From a virus: a DNA stretch of 20,136 nt. Shown here one piece after another: positions 1 to 7,393 of the stretch; the stretch's first letter is position 1, and each line of letters begins with the position of its first letter. Location of the stretch: the IMG/VR virus record IMGVR_UViG_3300020131_000100, positions 1-20,136 of that record; one strand, given 5' to 3'. Both the position numbers and the translations under genes were made by a program. The notes under the pieces are model-generated. The model saw nothing but the letters and a program-made list of their open reading frames with translations. It was not told the origin of the DNA and ran no database searches.

Positions 1-492
1 TTACCTACCGTTGATTCGCTGCTGCATCACGCGCCAACGTTGCTGCAGCTCTGTCAATTGCTCTGCGTTCGGGACACAGACTTCGGCGTAGTTTCGTTTG
101 CAGATGTTGAGTTCTGCTGTGCATGTGGAATCAATTGCCTGGCCGGCTGGCCGAGCACCGGATCCAGGTCCGGCATCGTCTGGCAGGCGTTGGGCATCGT
201 TGAGCACGCTGCCTGCAGCTGCAGGCACAGCGCAATCATGAGCAATCGAGATAGTCGGGAGCGCACGGGCTTTCTCCTGTTGCTTCGTCATCCGGCCCAC
301 ATAGGCGCCGGTCCATCGGTTATTCAGACGCTGCAGCTCGAGCTCGTCGTCGCGTACCTTCGCGATCGCCTTCAGCTGCTTGCGCTCAGTTTCTGACCTC
401 TCGTCCCTCTTGCCCTTCACGTAGCCAGTAGCAAGGCTGAGGGCGATCGTCACGAGGAACGCGAGCCAGAGTCGCGGATCGAGCAGACTCAT
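1..492 (-). CDS. Rz: Rz-like i-spanin (inner-membrane spanin subunit)
   Basis: This 163-residue protein starts MSLLDPRLW and has one N-terminal transmembrane segment (about residues 8-24). A charged, probably coiled-coil periplasmic region follows (about 28-75). That is the layout of Rz-type inner-membrane spanins, which join an outer-membrane lipoprotein to fuse the two membranes in the last step of lysis. The start at 490-492 was chosen because its ATG overlaps the stop of the upstream lysin gene as ATGA, and because the membrane segment directly follows it. The same frame stays open further upstream, but that stretch lies inside the lysin gene and looks like a shadow. A lipoprotein-like frame is nested inside this gene, as expected for an Rz/Rz1 pair. 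The assignment rests on architecture and position at the end of the lysis cassette, since spanins diverge strongly in sequence. Confidence 0.85.
   Translation of the reverse strand: MSLLDPRLWLAFLVTIALSLATGYVKGKRDERSETERKQLKAIAKVRDDELELQRLNNRWTGAYVGRMTKQQEKARALPTISIAHDCAVPAAAGSVLNDAQRLPDDAGPGSGARPAGQAIDSTCTAELNICKRNYAEVCVPNAEQLTELQQRWRVMQQRINGR
54..266 (-). CDS. Rz1: Rz1-like o-spanin lipoprotein nested in Rz
   Basis: This 70-residue frame lies wholly inside the Rz gene in another reading frame. It begins with a GTG codon and encodes a short basic n-region (MRSRLSR), a hydrophobic stretch (LLMIALCLQLQAA) and then Cys21, fitting a lipoprotein signal peptide. Rz1 proteins are outer-membrane lipoproteins that bind the Rz periplasmic domain and complete lysis by membrane fusion. 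The lipobox is not ideal: position -3 is Gln rather than Leu or Val, while -2 and -1 are Ala. An ATG at codon 10 is an alternative start but would leave too short a signal. The complete embedding in Rz is the strongest evidence. The mature part is rich in Thr, Ser, Gln and Asn rather than strongly Pro-rich. Confidence 0.75.
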   Translation of the reverse strand: MRSRLSRLLMIALCLQLQAACSTMPNACQTMPDLDPVLGQPARQLIPHAQQNSTSANETTPKSVSRTQSN

Positions 493-1475
493 TGCGGCAC
501 CCCGCCCAGCAACGGTTCGTATTTCGGGCGACGCACCACCGTCACCATTTCGACATGCTCGCGATTGATCTCGCAGGCGCTCTTGCCATAGCCTCGCCAG
601 CGAACTTTCGACTTCAGGCAAGTCGCCTCGACGTGCCCGAACCATCGCTGCGGGTCGCAGCCTGATCGCAGGCCACATGCGCGGCGTTCCTGCTGCAGTC
701 CGGCCCAGCCGCCGTTATAGGCGGCATCGCACATCTGGATCCGCACATCCTTGTCGTCGACCAGGCGGCTGATCCGCCGGTAACAGTCGTAGTTCATCAC
801 CACCAAGGCGCGTAGCTGCAGATCCGGCCGGCGGTACACGTTGTCCCATGACCACTGCGACAGCCCGGGATCCAGCCGCCGCACCGTATCGAGCGCGTCG
901 AACCTGATCGAGCCGTCGGCGTGATAGGCGCGCGTGATCTGGCCGAAACCGGCTCCCTCCTCCCTGTCCGTCTTCAGCCGCGCCTCCGGATCCCAGCACC
1001 GCGAATGTTTGAGGCTGATACAACTTTCCTGCTCAACCAAGGCACCGAGCGCCGACGGCATCGGATGATCCGACCAGATGCGGAGCTGCTCGGCCTTGAG
1101 CATTGGCGCGTACTTGAATGCGCCGGCCGGCACGTAGGCGCGAACATCCTGCGCATGCGCCCGAGGCGCGAAGACGAACAGCAAACCGAGCATGAAGATC
1201 AGCACTCCGAGCACGACGAGGCCGGCACCAGTCGGGCTGCGCTTCGCTTCCCTGACGAACTCCTCGAGCTCGATATAGTCGAAGAGGATCTTGCGCGCCA
1301 CATGGGTACACGTGACGACCAGCAGGCCTGTTGCAATACCCTGCAGCATCGAGTACGTCGACGCTCCATCCTTGTTCGGATCGGTGCCGAATAGCCAGGT
1401 GATCACCAGCACCGGAAAGATCCAGACACCCCACAGACGCCTGCTCTTCAAGATCGAACGCAGTTTGCTCAACAT
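489..1475 (-). CDS. Membrane-anchored lytic transglycosylase (holin-like N-terminus fused to SLT-like endolysin)
   Basis: The product has 328 residues. The N-terminal third carries three hydrophobic segments (about 14-30, 42-59 and 84-103) and ends in AHAQ at 106-109, which resembles a signal-peptidase site. Residues from about 115 on form a soluble domain with the marks of an SLT/lysozyme-like transglycosylase: an ES pair at Glu150-Ser151 (likely catalytic acid), GFGQ at 176-179 in place of the usual GLMQ, and AYNGG at 252-256. The domain holds eight cysteines, which suits a disulphide-bonded periplasmic enzyme. Role: cutting murein during lysis. The start has a strong ribosome binding site (AGGGAG) and the stop overlaps the Rz start as ATGA. 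The membrane part may supply a holin or export function, but that is inference; the catalytic domain call is firmer. Confidence 0.82.
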   Translation of the reverse strand: MLSKLRSILKSRRLWGVWIFPVLVITWLFGTDPNKDGASTYSMLQGIATGLLVVTCTHVARKILFDYIELEEFVREAKRSPTGAGLVVLGVLIFMLGLLFVFAPRAHAQDVRAYVPAGAFKYAPMLKAEQLRIWSDHPMPSALGALVEQESCISLKHSRCWDPEARLKTDREEGAGFGQITRAYHADGSIRFDALDTVRRLDPGLSQWSWDNVYRRPDLQLRALVVMNYDCYRRISRLVDDKDVRIQMCDAAYNGGWAGLQQERRACGLRSGCDPQRWFGHVEATCLKSKVRWRGYGKSACEINREHVEMVTVVRRPKYEPLLGGVPQ

Positions 1476-1487
1476 AGTCGTACTCCC

Positions 1488-1826
1488 TCAAAAAAGTCCT
1501 GCTTGCTTATGCGCCGCCTGGCATTCGGCCAGCCTTGCGCTCAGTTCCGCCCGCTCTTCCATCCACTGGGCGCGCTCTTCGTGAAACTCGGCACGTTCGA
1601 CGTGCAGCTGCACGATTTCGGTTTCCATGGCGGCGACGCGAGCCGTCAGGCGCTCGACCTCGCCGCGGAGGTTCTTGATGATCTGTTCGACGGCTTCGTC
1701 GAGCTGCTTTTCCTGCCGGTCATTGCGGGTGTCCCGCCTCAAAATCCGCAGGATGGTGTACAGGGCACCGGCAGCGCCGGCCACCCATGCCAATGGATTG
1801 CTCCAGTCGATTTGCGGGCCGCTCAT
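1488..1826 (-). CDS. Small membrane protein with long coiled coil (lysis-cassette protein, possibly holin)
   Basis: This 112-residue protein starts MSGPQIDWS. It has one transmembrane segment near the N-terminus (about residues 9-29), a basic patch (RILRRDTR), then a long heptad-like helix from about 38 to 105, rich in Glu, Arg and Ala. The ATG at 1824-1826 was chosen because AGGAA lies five bases upstream and the membrane segment follows at once; the longer open frame upstream crosses a terminator hairpin and the end of the previous gene. It sits just before the lysin gene, 12 bases away, where phages often carry a holin or a regulator of lysis timing. I do not recognise a named family. One membrane span with a cytoplasmic or periplasmic rod could also be a spanin-like or holin-regulating protein. 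Confidence 0.75.
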   Translation of the reverse strand: MSGPQIDWSNPLAWVAGAAGALYTILRILRRDTRNDRQEKQLDEAVEQIIKNLRGEVERLTARVAAMETEIVQLHVERAEFHEERAQWMEERAELSARLAECQAAHKQAGLF

Positions 1827-1839
1827 GCGATTCCTATCG

Positions 1840-1868
1840 AAAAAAAGAAAGGCCGCCATCAGGCGGCC
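1840..1868 (-). terminator. Rho-independent terminator after the cysteine peptidase gene
   Basis: Read on the minus strand, a perfect 7-bp stem (GGCCGCC / GGCGGCC) with loop TGAT is followed by TTTCTTTTTTT. The TGA of the upstream gene (1859-1861) lies in the loop, so the hairpin is built partly from the last codons of that gene. The next gene begins 14 bases beyond the T-tract with its own ribosome binding site. Confidence 0.8.
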
Positions 1869-2347
1869 AGTTGATAGCTCGGGGCGTTGACGACCCAAGG
1901 TGGACCGCCTTGTATCCATCGGCCGCCAAGCAGCTCGCATACCCGTGCGAAACTCGTCGGGTTAAAGCGCCAGGCGTCCTGCAATCCCCCTGCAGCACCG
2001 ACTGCCTCGTTGCAGAAATAGCGCCACATGGAATGCCGAATAGGGAACGATGTCGACAGCAGCCCGATGAGGTCGTAGCCGGCGTCCTCGTTCTCATGGA
2101 ACCAACGGTAGGCCTGTTCCTGACTCAGCGCCGGCACATCGATCACGTCCCATTTCTCTGGGTCCAGATCGATCACCTTGAAACGGACGCCGCCGTCCAT
2201 GAAAGACGACGACGCACACAATGCCGGCGACACGAGCCCCGGACCGGCATCGAACACGACCTCGCAGTGCGAGTACGGGCCATTGGTCCACCAGCAGACG
2301 AAGCGGTTGAATAACCGCTGTTTTCCCTTGTAGAACGCGATCCGCAT
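1859..2347 (-). CDS. YiiX/NlpC-P60-like cysteine peptidase family protein (candidate)
   Basis: This 162-residue protein has a GPYSHCEVVF motif (His27) early and RYFCNEAVG (Cys112) later. An early SH-aromatic/acidic motif followed by a Cys about 85 residues on fits the permuted papain-like (YiiX/LRAT-type NlpC/P60) fold, where His precedes Cys. A DGGVRF segment and a YDLIGL segment lie between, as in that group. Related proteins act on peptides or lipids, and in phages they often sit between tail and lysis genes. The substrate here is unknown; cell-wall peptide cleavage during entry or lysis is a guess. Two ATG codons are adjacent (2348-2350 and 2345-2347). I prefer the second because the AGGGGG ribosome binding site lies almost against the first. 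The stop is inside a terminator hairpin. Confidence 0.65.
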   Translation of the reverse strand: MRIAFYKGKQRLFNRFVCWWTNGPYSHCEVVFDAGPGLVSPALCASSSFMDGGVRFKVIDLDPEKWDVIDVPALSQEQAYRWFHENEDAGYDLIGLLSTSFPIRHSMWRYFCNEAVGAAGGLQDAWRFNPTSFARVCELLGGRWIQGGPPWVVNAPSYQLAA

Positions 2348-2377
2348 CATCGCCCCCTTTGGACAAGAACGAAATGA

Positions 2378-2812
2378 TTACGGCAGTTTATCTGCCTCGA
2401 TGAAGAACCAGTCGAGCTGCGCTATCGACAGACCAGCCAACGCGCCGATCGACAACGTCTGCACGCTATACCGCTCGAAGTACAGGGACTTCATGAAGTC
2501 GGTCATCGCATCTTCGCGCTGCTGCGGGTCTGGAATCGCCTCGATCGTGGCGATGATATGGTCGTACCATGACAGGCCCGGACTGTACTCGGTCCGTTTC
2601 ATGATCTTGAAGGCCTTACGGCTTGGAACGATTAACGGAACGATCGGCGGTCTTGCTTCTACAGGCGCCAGGCCGTCGTTTTCATCGATCGTGTATTCAC
2701 CGATTACCGTAAACGGATAGTCCACACCGTCACAGCGCAAACGATCTTCCAAAGGTTCAATGGTTTTGAACGGGCCAATTACCTCGCCATTTTCGAGAAT
2801 CAGTACGCTCAT
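2378..2812 (-). CDS. Hypothetical protein downstream of tail fibre (possible fibre chaperone)
   Basis: This 144-residue protein starts MSVLILENGEVIGPF, with the ATG at 2810-2812 overlapping the fibre gene's stop as ATGA. The N-terminal half looks like a small beta domain carrying residues such as DGVDYPFTVIGEYTI. The C-terminal half looks helical, with a PDPQQREDAMTDFMKSL segment. I do not recognise the family with certainty. Position and coupling suggest a tail fibre assembly chaperone or small fibre partner, because such proteins are commonly encoded directly after the fibre gene. By eye its base composition is lower in GC than most of the window, like the fibre gene, so the two were probably acquired together. 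The longer open frame upstream lies within the fibre gene and was not used. Confidence 0.7.
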   Translation of the reverse strand: MSVLILENGEVIGPFKTIEPLEDRLRCDGVDYPFTVIGEYTIDENDGLAPVEARPPIVPLIVPSRKAFKIMKRTEYSPGLSWYDHIIATIEAIPDPQQREDAMTDFMKSLYFERYSVQTLSIGALAGLSIAQLDWFFIEADKLP

Positions 2813-4899
2813 GCTACGCACTCCATTTTGGTGATCATGGTCGATTGATCGGTGATCCATGCGGTATTAGCCGCACTTCCCCTGTGATTGCTCGTACCGA
2901 AAAATCCGTTACGCGCCTCGGTCAACGGCACGCCGTCGACAATCTTGATATTGATCGGTGAACTATTCGACGGCATGCGGTATGCCGCTTTGGTGCCATA
3001 AAGGCCCAATGGATTGCGCCGGCCGATGGTATCTGCCAGCGACCAGGTCGGGATATAGCCTGCGGTGAAATTCATGTTCCCGGTAGTTCGCGACAATACC
3101 GGGCTCGCGCCGGAACAGTTGATAACGTTGACGTATTGCGTATTCGAACTTGCCGCATATACGCAAACGTTCGTGCCGTCGACATACAGGCAATGACGGC
3201 TCAAACCTGCGGCCTCGACATCAATTGCGGTGCCCGGACTTGCCGTGCCCGAGCCGTTGTCGTTCACGAGGTTGTAGCATGGCTGCGAGTTGTCGCTTGT
3301 CGTCACGAGCAGTTTGTTCGCGCCGACTTGGATCGCGTCGGAAAAATTCGGAGTGCCGAAGATCGTTACGATGCTCGTCGCGACCGTCGTACCCGTTAGC
3401 GAGGCGAACCCACCGATCAATTGCGAGTTGTCGTCATAGACAATGGCCCATCGTCCCGAGGACATCTTCGAGAAATGACGAATCGTACCGGCACCAGTCA
3501 CGGTATCGGTAACGCCCGTGCCGACGGCTGGCGCGGTCGAACCAGATATGGTGTAAGGCTTAACATGAACGGAGCCCGATTCATACGACGCGACCACGGC
3601 AACGGTGCCCGATCCGCTGACATGACCGCCAGCCGTGCCGGATAACGTCGTCGCATTGCTTGCTGCGGGCGTCGTCCCACTGACGGCGATCGAACGCAGT
3701 TCGAGCGTCGGCGTCGCGGTGATGTAGGACGTAACATAAGCGCCATTAATTTCCTGCAATTCCGAACCGGCGACAAAATTCGAAATATTGGCAGAGAGCG
3801 TTTTCGGTTCCGGTGTACCGACCGCCGAGACCGAGCCGCCCGCAATGGTAATGACGACAGATTCGAAATTCGTGGTCGAAGTGGTGGCGGATACAACAAG
3901 AACCTTGTCGGCTGCGCATGTGCAAACGCCATAATTCGCGCCGATATTTGCGGCACGGATTGCCGTCACGGCACCCCATTGATTCGTGCTTTTGTTGTAG
4001 ACGGTAGCGTAGAGATGCCCGCTCGAATTCGTACCGAAAATGACATCTTCATTCGCATTTAGCGCTGTGACCTTTACGTTACTGCGTAGATTTGCGGTCA
4101 GCAACTGGGCAGCGGCACCGTAGAGTTCAATCCCGGGAATGTCCCATACACCGGCCGCGCTGCCGTTGTTTTCACAGGATGCGTACAGCGTCGTTTTCGG
4201 CGGCACGAAGCCGAGCAGCGTCCCGCTGTCGTTCAATACGCGAGCCGGATACACACTGTTGTTCTTCAACGCATGGAGCGGCGTACCGCTCACTCCACAT
4301 CCAGTGGCATCTGGTAGCTTGAACCACGCGCCGTACGCGGTCGGCGTCAAAATGGCGAACGTCGGAGTGCTCGTTAGGTTGATATTTGACGTGCCGGTCA
4401 CCACGTTCTGTATTTTGGTCGACGTTCCCATCGGACCCGACAAGCTCACTGTCCAATCGGTATAGGTTCCCGACCCGCTCGTGTCGCCGGTTCCAACGGT
4501 CAGCACGAGCTCGCCCGTGCTGCTGTTGTACGACACGACGCTGCCCAACATCCACTTCGTCACGTCCGACGTACGCGCAACGAGCATCTTCGCACCTACT
4601 GCGATCGACTTGCCGGTTTGGATCGTCAATGTCTTGGTACCCGTGCCGATCGACAGCGACGTAGTCGATGTCGCGCTTGTGCCAGGCGCAGCGGCCGCAG
4701 TCGCCGCACTTGCCGCCGCAGCGGCGGCGGACGCCGTCGTATCCGCAATCGCCTGTGTCATCACAGCGACGATATCCTGCGCCAGATTCGCGAGCGCAGT
4801 GATGTAGCCGTATTTGATGAACCGATAACCGTCCGGCACCGAGACATTTGCCGGGTCGCTCGTGTACGTGTGACCGTTGATGGTAAAAGTGAATGGCAT
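2809..4899 (-). CDS. Tail fibre / receptor-binding protein
   Basis: The protein has 696 residues. Residues 1-50 form a compact start likely to attach to the tail tip. An Ala-rich linker follows (about 56-72). A bead-like domain at about 78-153 is typical of phage fibres, with the pattern of a Thr/Ile-rich strand, VGAKMLVA, then YNSSTGELVLTV and DWTVS. A small connecting domain runs to about 255. The long C-terminal part (about 255-690) is Ser/Thr/Gly-rich beta sequence with repeated hydrophobic strands, suggesting a beta-propeller or beta-helix receptor-binding head. Role: recognition of the host surface. Its codon use is more AT-rich than the flanking genes, a usual sign of exchange of host-range genes. 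Its stop overlaps the next gene as ATGA, and it lies nine bases after the tail-tip gene. Confidence 0.85.
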   Translation of the reverse strand: MPFTFTINGHTYTSDPANVSVPDGYRFIKYGYITALANLAQDIVAVMTQAIADTTASAAAAAASAATAAAAPGTSATSTTSLSIGTGTKTLTIQTGKSIAVGAKMLVARTSDVTKWMLGSVVSYNSSTGELVLTVGTGDTSGSGTYTDWTVSLSGPMGTSTKIQNVVTGTSNINLTSTPTFAILTPTAYGAWFKLPDATGCGVSGTPLHALKNNSVYPARVLNDSGTLLGFVPPKTTLYASCENNGSAAGVWDIPGIELYGAAAQLLTANLRSNVKVTALNANEDVIFGTNSSGHLYATVYNKSTNQWGAVTAIRAANIGANYGVCTCAADKVLVVSATTSTTNFESVVITIAGGSVSAVGTPEPKTLSANISNFVAGSELQEINGAYVTSYITATPTLELRSIAVSGTTPAASNATTLSGTAGGHVSGSGTVAVVASYESGSVHVKPYTISGSTAPAVGTGVTDTVTGAGTIRHFSKMSSGRWAIVYDDNSQLIGGFASLTGTTVATSIVTIFGTPNFSDAIQVGANKLLVTTSDNSQPCYNLVNDNGSGTASPGTAIDVEAAGLSRHCLYVDGTNVCVYAASSNTQYVNVINCSGASPVLSRTTGNMNFTAGYIPTWSLADTIGRRNPLGLYGTKAAYRMPSNSSPINIKIVDGVPLTEARNGFFGTSNHRGSAANTAWITDQSTMITKMECVA

Positions 4900-4908
4900 G
4901 CTATGTCC

Positions 4909-5778
4909 TCAGAAGGTTTCGCTGATATCGACTGGTAACGAGTTGGTGTCGTGCAGCCGATTTTTGGGATCGCCGATCATTTCCGCCACCGCCATGAAGC
5001 TCTGCTTCTTCAGGATGGCCGTCGCGGCATCCGAGTCGTAGATGAAGAAAAACGGCTTGCTGACGCCGTACTCCCTGACGAACTCGAAGAACTGTCCATA
5101 CAGCTCGTCGGTACCGAGCCAGTCGAGCTGCATGCTGCATACCCGGTACTTCTCATGCTTCTCGGCAAATTGGACTCCGCCGCGCGATCGCGTTTTAACG
5201 GAAGGATCTCGATAGAACGGCACCGAGACACCATACGACACGTTATAAACCGGCGTCAGTGCCGGCGAGGCGATCACTTGGCCCAGATCCGCGTAGCCGT
5301 CGGAGTTCGTCGAAAAGTCGAGCGATACGCGCAGGTAGCGGCCGAGGACCGGCTCCGACGCAACGTGTATCCATGGGATTCGGCGTCCAGCCGCCTGCTC
5401 CTCGGTCATTTGGCCGTCGAGCCAGTTCTCGCTTCCCCATGGAAGTGTGCCGTAAGGGTAGATCTCGCCGAAAAACTCCTTGAATCCGGTATCAAGTGCG
5501 ATGCTCGTGAATCCCGCATCGGTCGCGACTTCAATGCGCGCTTTGTCGCCAAGCTTCGCGTTATGGAAAGGCAACGCGAGGATCTCGATCGCCCGTGTCG
5601 TCGCCAGATCGATAACAACCTTCGTATTGGCCGGATTGACGCCAGGATAGCGCGCCATCTCCGACAACACGTCGCCCTGCAGCTTCGCGAGGTCGGTCCA
5701 GCCACTACCGGTCAAGGTCGGCGTGTAGATCGACGACGGCAGGGTCCAGTTCGGATAACAAAACTTCGGATTGGCCAT
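4909..5778 (-). CDS. Tail-tip / distal tail protein of unknown fold
   Basis: This 289-residue protein starts MANPKFCYPNWTLPSS. It lies between the hub gene and the fibre gene, one base after the hub stop (TGAAATG). The first 185 or so residues look like a beta-sandwich: they include TKVVIDLATTRAIEILALPFHN and GRYLRVSLDFS, a pattern like discoidin/carbohydrate-binding domains in which a conserved ILALPFHN-like strand and a terminal YLRV strand frame the fold. The C-terminal 100 residues carry SMQLDWLGTDELYG and a SKPFFFIYDS segment, resembling tail proteins that pack against a hub. A role in the tail tip, perhaps surface contact or fibre attachment, is inferred from position. I cannot name the family with confidence. 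Confidence 0.75.
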   Translation of the reverse strand: MANPKFCYPNWTLPSSIYTPTLTGSGWTDLAKLQGDVLSEMARYPGVNPANTKVVIDLATTRAIEILALPFHNAKLGDKARIEVATDAGFTSIALDTGFKEFFGEIYPYGTLPWGSENWLDGQMTEEQAAGRRIPWIHVASEPVLGRYLRVSLDFSTNSDGYADLGQVIASPALTPVYNVSYGVSVPFYRDPSVKTRSRGGVQFAEKHEKYRVCSMQLDWLGTDELYGQFFEFVREYGVSKPFFFIYDSDAATAILKKQSFMAVAEMIGDPKNRLHDTNSLPVDISETF

Positions 5779-5779
5779 T

Positions 5780-7393
5780 TCATCCCCAGCATTTCAAAAG
5801 CGTCTTTCCGGTTTCCATGTCCGGCTGAATGCCGGCGACGCGCATCAGACGGCCGCTGTCGTAGTTCCAATAGGAATCCTTGACCGTGACCACACTGCGG
5901 ACGCGGATCGTGTTGAGCTGCGTTTGCGACAGCCAGACGACTAGCTCGGTCATGTGCCGCGCGACCTTGTACAGCGCCAGCTGGGCATCCACGAACGCCT
6001 GCGCCTGCGTCTGGTCGTTCAGCAGCGAGCGCATCGTCAGTTCGACGGCATTGAGGTGTGCTGTCTTGACGCTGGTGTCCGTCGCGGACACTTTCCGGTA
6101 TTCCTGCGCCAGCCAGTTACGGGCGGCCAACGCGGCACGACCACCCGGCGCGCGCACAGTATCGGTCCCGGGATTGGTCTTGTCGCCGCCGAGATTCGCA
6201 TCCTGCTGCACGGTCCAGTTGCGCCCAAAGTACAGCGTGACCAGGTACGCCGGCGCGATATCGCCATTGCCGATCGGATCGACGAGTTCGCTTTTCTCGT
6301 TGCGCAGCTTGGTCAGCGTCTCGACAGCCGGACCGCTCGGCGTCGCCCATTGCTGCAGCCGATGCACGCCAGTCGAATCGCCGTACCAGCTGGCGCCAGC
6401 GCTCTCGGCGATCTCGCGCAATACGTCCTCGATCTTGACCTCGTCGAACAATGCATATTCGATCTCGCCGGCAAGGGCGGTATCGAGCGCGGTTACGTCC
6501 GAAGACGAGATGTCGGAAGCACTCACGCCGCCGAACAGTTCGAGGACGCGCTTCCAGCACTGCGCGTGCGTCCGAGCGGCGGCGTTGCCATAGGCGGCGT
6601 CGAGCGTGAGCTGACCGATCGGCGATTGACCGACGCGGATATAGCAGCCGTCGGTCGTCGTCGACAAGACCTTGTACTTTCCGGCTGCCGGCGCCTTGGT
6701 ATCGTCCAGCAGGTCTGTCACATTCGCGTACGCCGGATCGGCGGTCAGCGGGACGCCCTTGTCGCGAACCGCACTGACCGTGTGCGTCGACGATCCCAGT
6801 GGAATCGAGACGTGGTAAATCAGCTTCGACGTGTTGACGAGGATCGGTTCCATGTTCGACGCCAGCGCCAACACGATCGGCTTGACCCGACCTTTCAAGT
6901 CATCGACGCCTTCGAGCCCGTTCGGCAGCGTGTTGTTGCCCGCATACCGTAGCGTCTGCAGCGGCCTGCACATCGAGGCCGTCAGGTCGGCCGGACGAAA
7001 GACGATCCGGCGGTTGCCGAACGCCGGAGGACCGTCGACCGTGCCGTTGAGGATCGTCGTGAACCCGCCCGGATAGGCGGCGCCGCGTAGCCCGATCCGC
7101 TGCACGATCTTGCGGCCGTCAAAGGCATAGTTCACGAGCGACTTGCCCAGCGCTCCGCTCGAATCGTCAAGGACGATCCGCCCGGGTGTGACGTGACCGT
7201 AGTCGCCTGGACTGTTGAACACGTCGACCCGCGTCCAGCCGGCGTCGATCAGGAATGGCCGATATAGCGCGTTTGCTGGCGTCTCGCTGGGGCGCAAGCG
7301 ATACGCCAGGCCGGAACAGAAGCGCAGCGTCTCGACGGTGCTGGTGTCCTTGTTGTAGCCATCAATTTCCAACAGGACGATCAAGTCGCTCAT
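5780..7393 (-). CDS. Tail hub-like protein (baseplate/tail-tip hub)
   Basis: The product has 537 residues. It follows the tape measure gene with an ATGA overlap (7390-7393), the position of the central hub or of hub-flanking proteins in long-tailed siphophages. The N-terminal region is beta-rich, starting with LIVLLEIDGYN and containing GWTRVDVFNSPGDYG and GRIVLDD. The middle contains a helical segment (LREIAESAGASWYGDSTG) typical of the domain in which hub proteins read late-control/gpD-like folds. The C-terminal part ends in beta strands (RVRSVVTVKD, GRLMRVAGIQPDMETG) as in hub proteins that finish with an OB-like or barrel domain. It likely closes the tube tip and anchors the tape measure and fibre proteins. 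The general role is supported by synteny and pattern, but the exact family is not certain. Confidence 0.78.
   Translation of the reverse strand: MSDLIVLLEIDGYNKDTSTVETLRFCSGLAYRLRPSETPANALYRPFLIDAGWTRVDVFNSPGDYGHVTPGRIVLDDSSGALGKSLVNYAFDGRKIVQRIGLRGAAYPGGFTTILNGTVDGPPAFGNRRIVFRPADLTASMCRPLQTLRYAGNNTLPNGLEGVDDLKGRVKPIVLALASNMEPILVNTSKLIYHVSIPLGSSTHTVSAVRDKGVPLTADPAYANVTDLLDDTKAPAAGKYKVLSTTTDGCYIRVGQSPIGQLTLDAAYGNAAARTHAQCWKRVLELFGGVSASDISSSDVTALDTALAGEIEYALFDEVKIEDVLREIAESAGASWYGDSTGVHRLQQWATPSGPAVETLTKLRNEKSELVDPIGNGDIAPAYLVTLYFGRNWTVQQDANLGGDKTNPGTDTVRAPGGRAALAARNWLAQEYRKVSATDTSVKTAHLNAVELTMRSLLNDQTQAQAFVDAQLALYKVARHMTELVVWLSQTQLNTIRVRSVVTVKDSYWNYDSGRLMRVAGIQPDMETGKTLLKCWG

Noticed and set aside
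1488-1499. CTTTTTTGA at the end of the membrane/coiled-coil gene as a frameshift site
   Set aside because: It is not a proper slippery heptamer in phase and has no stimulating structure; it is simply the last codons and the stop.
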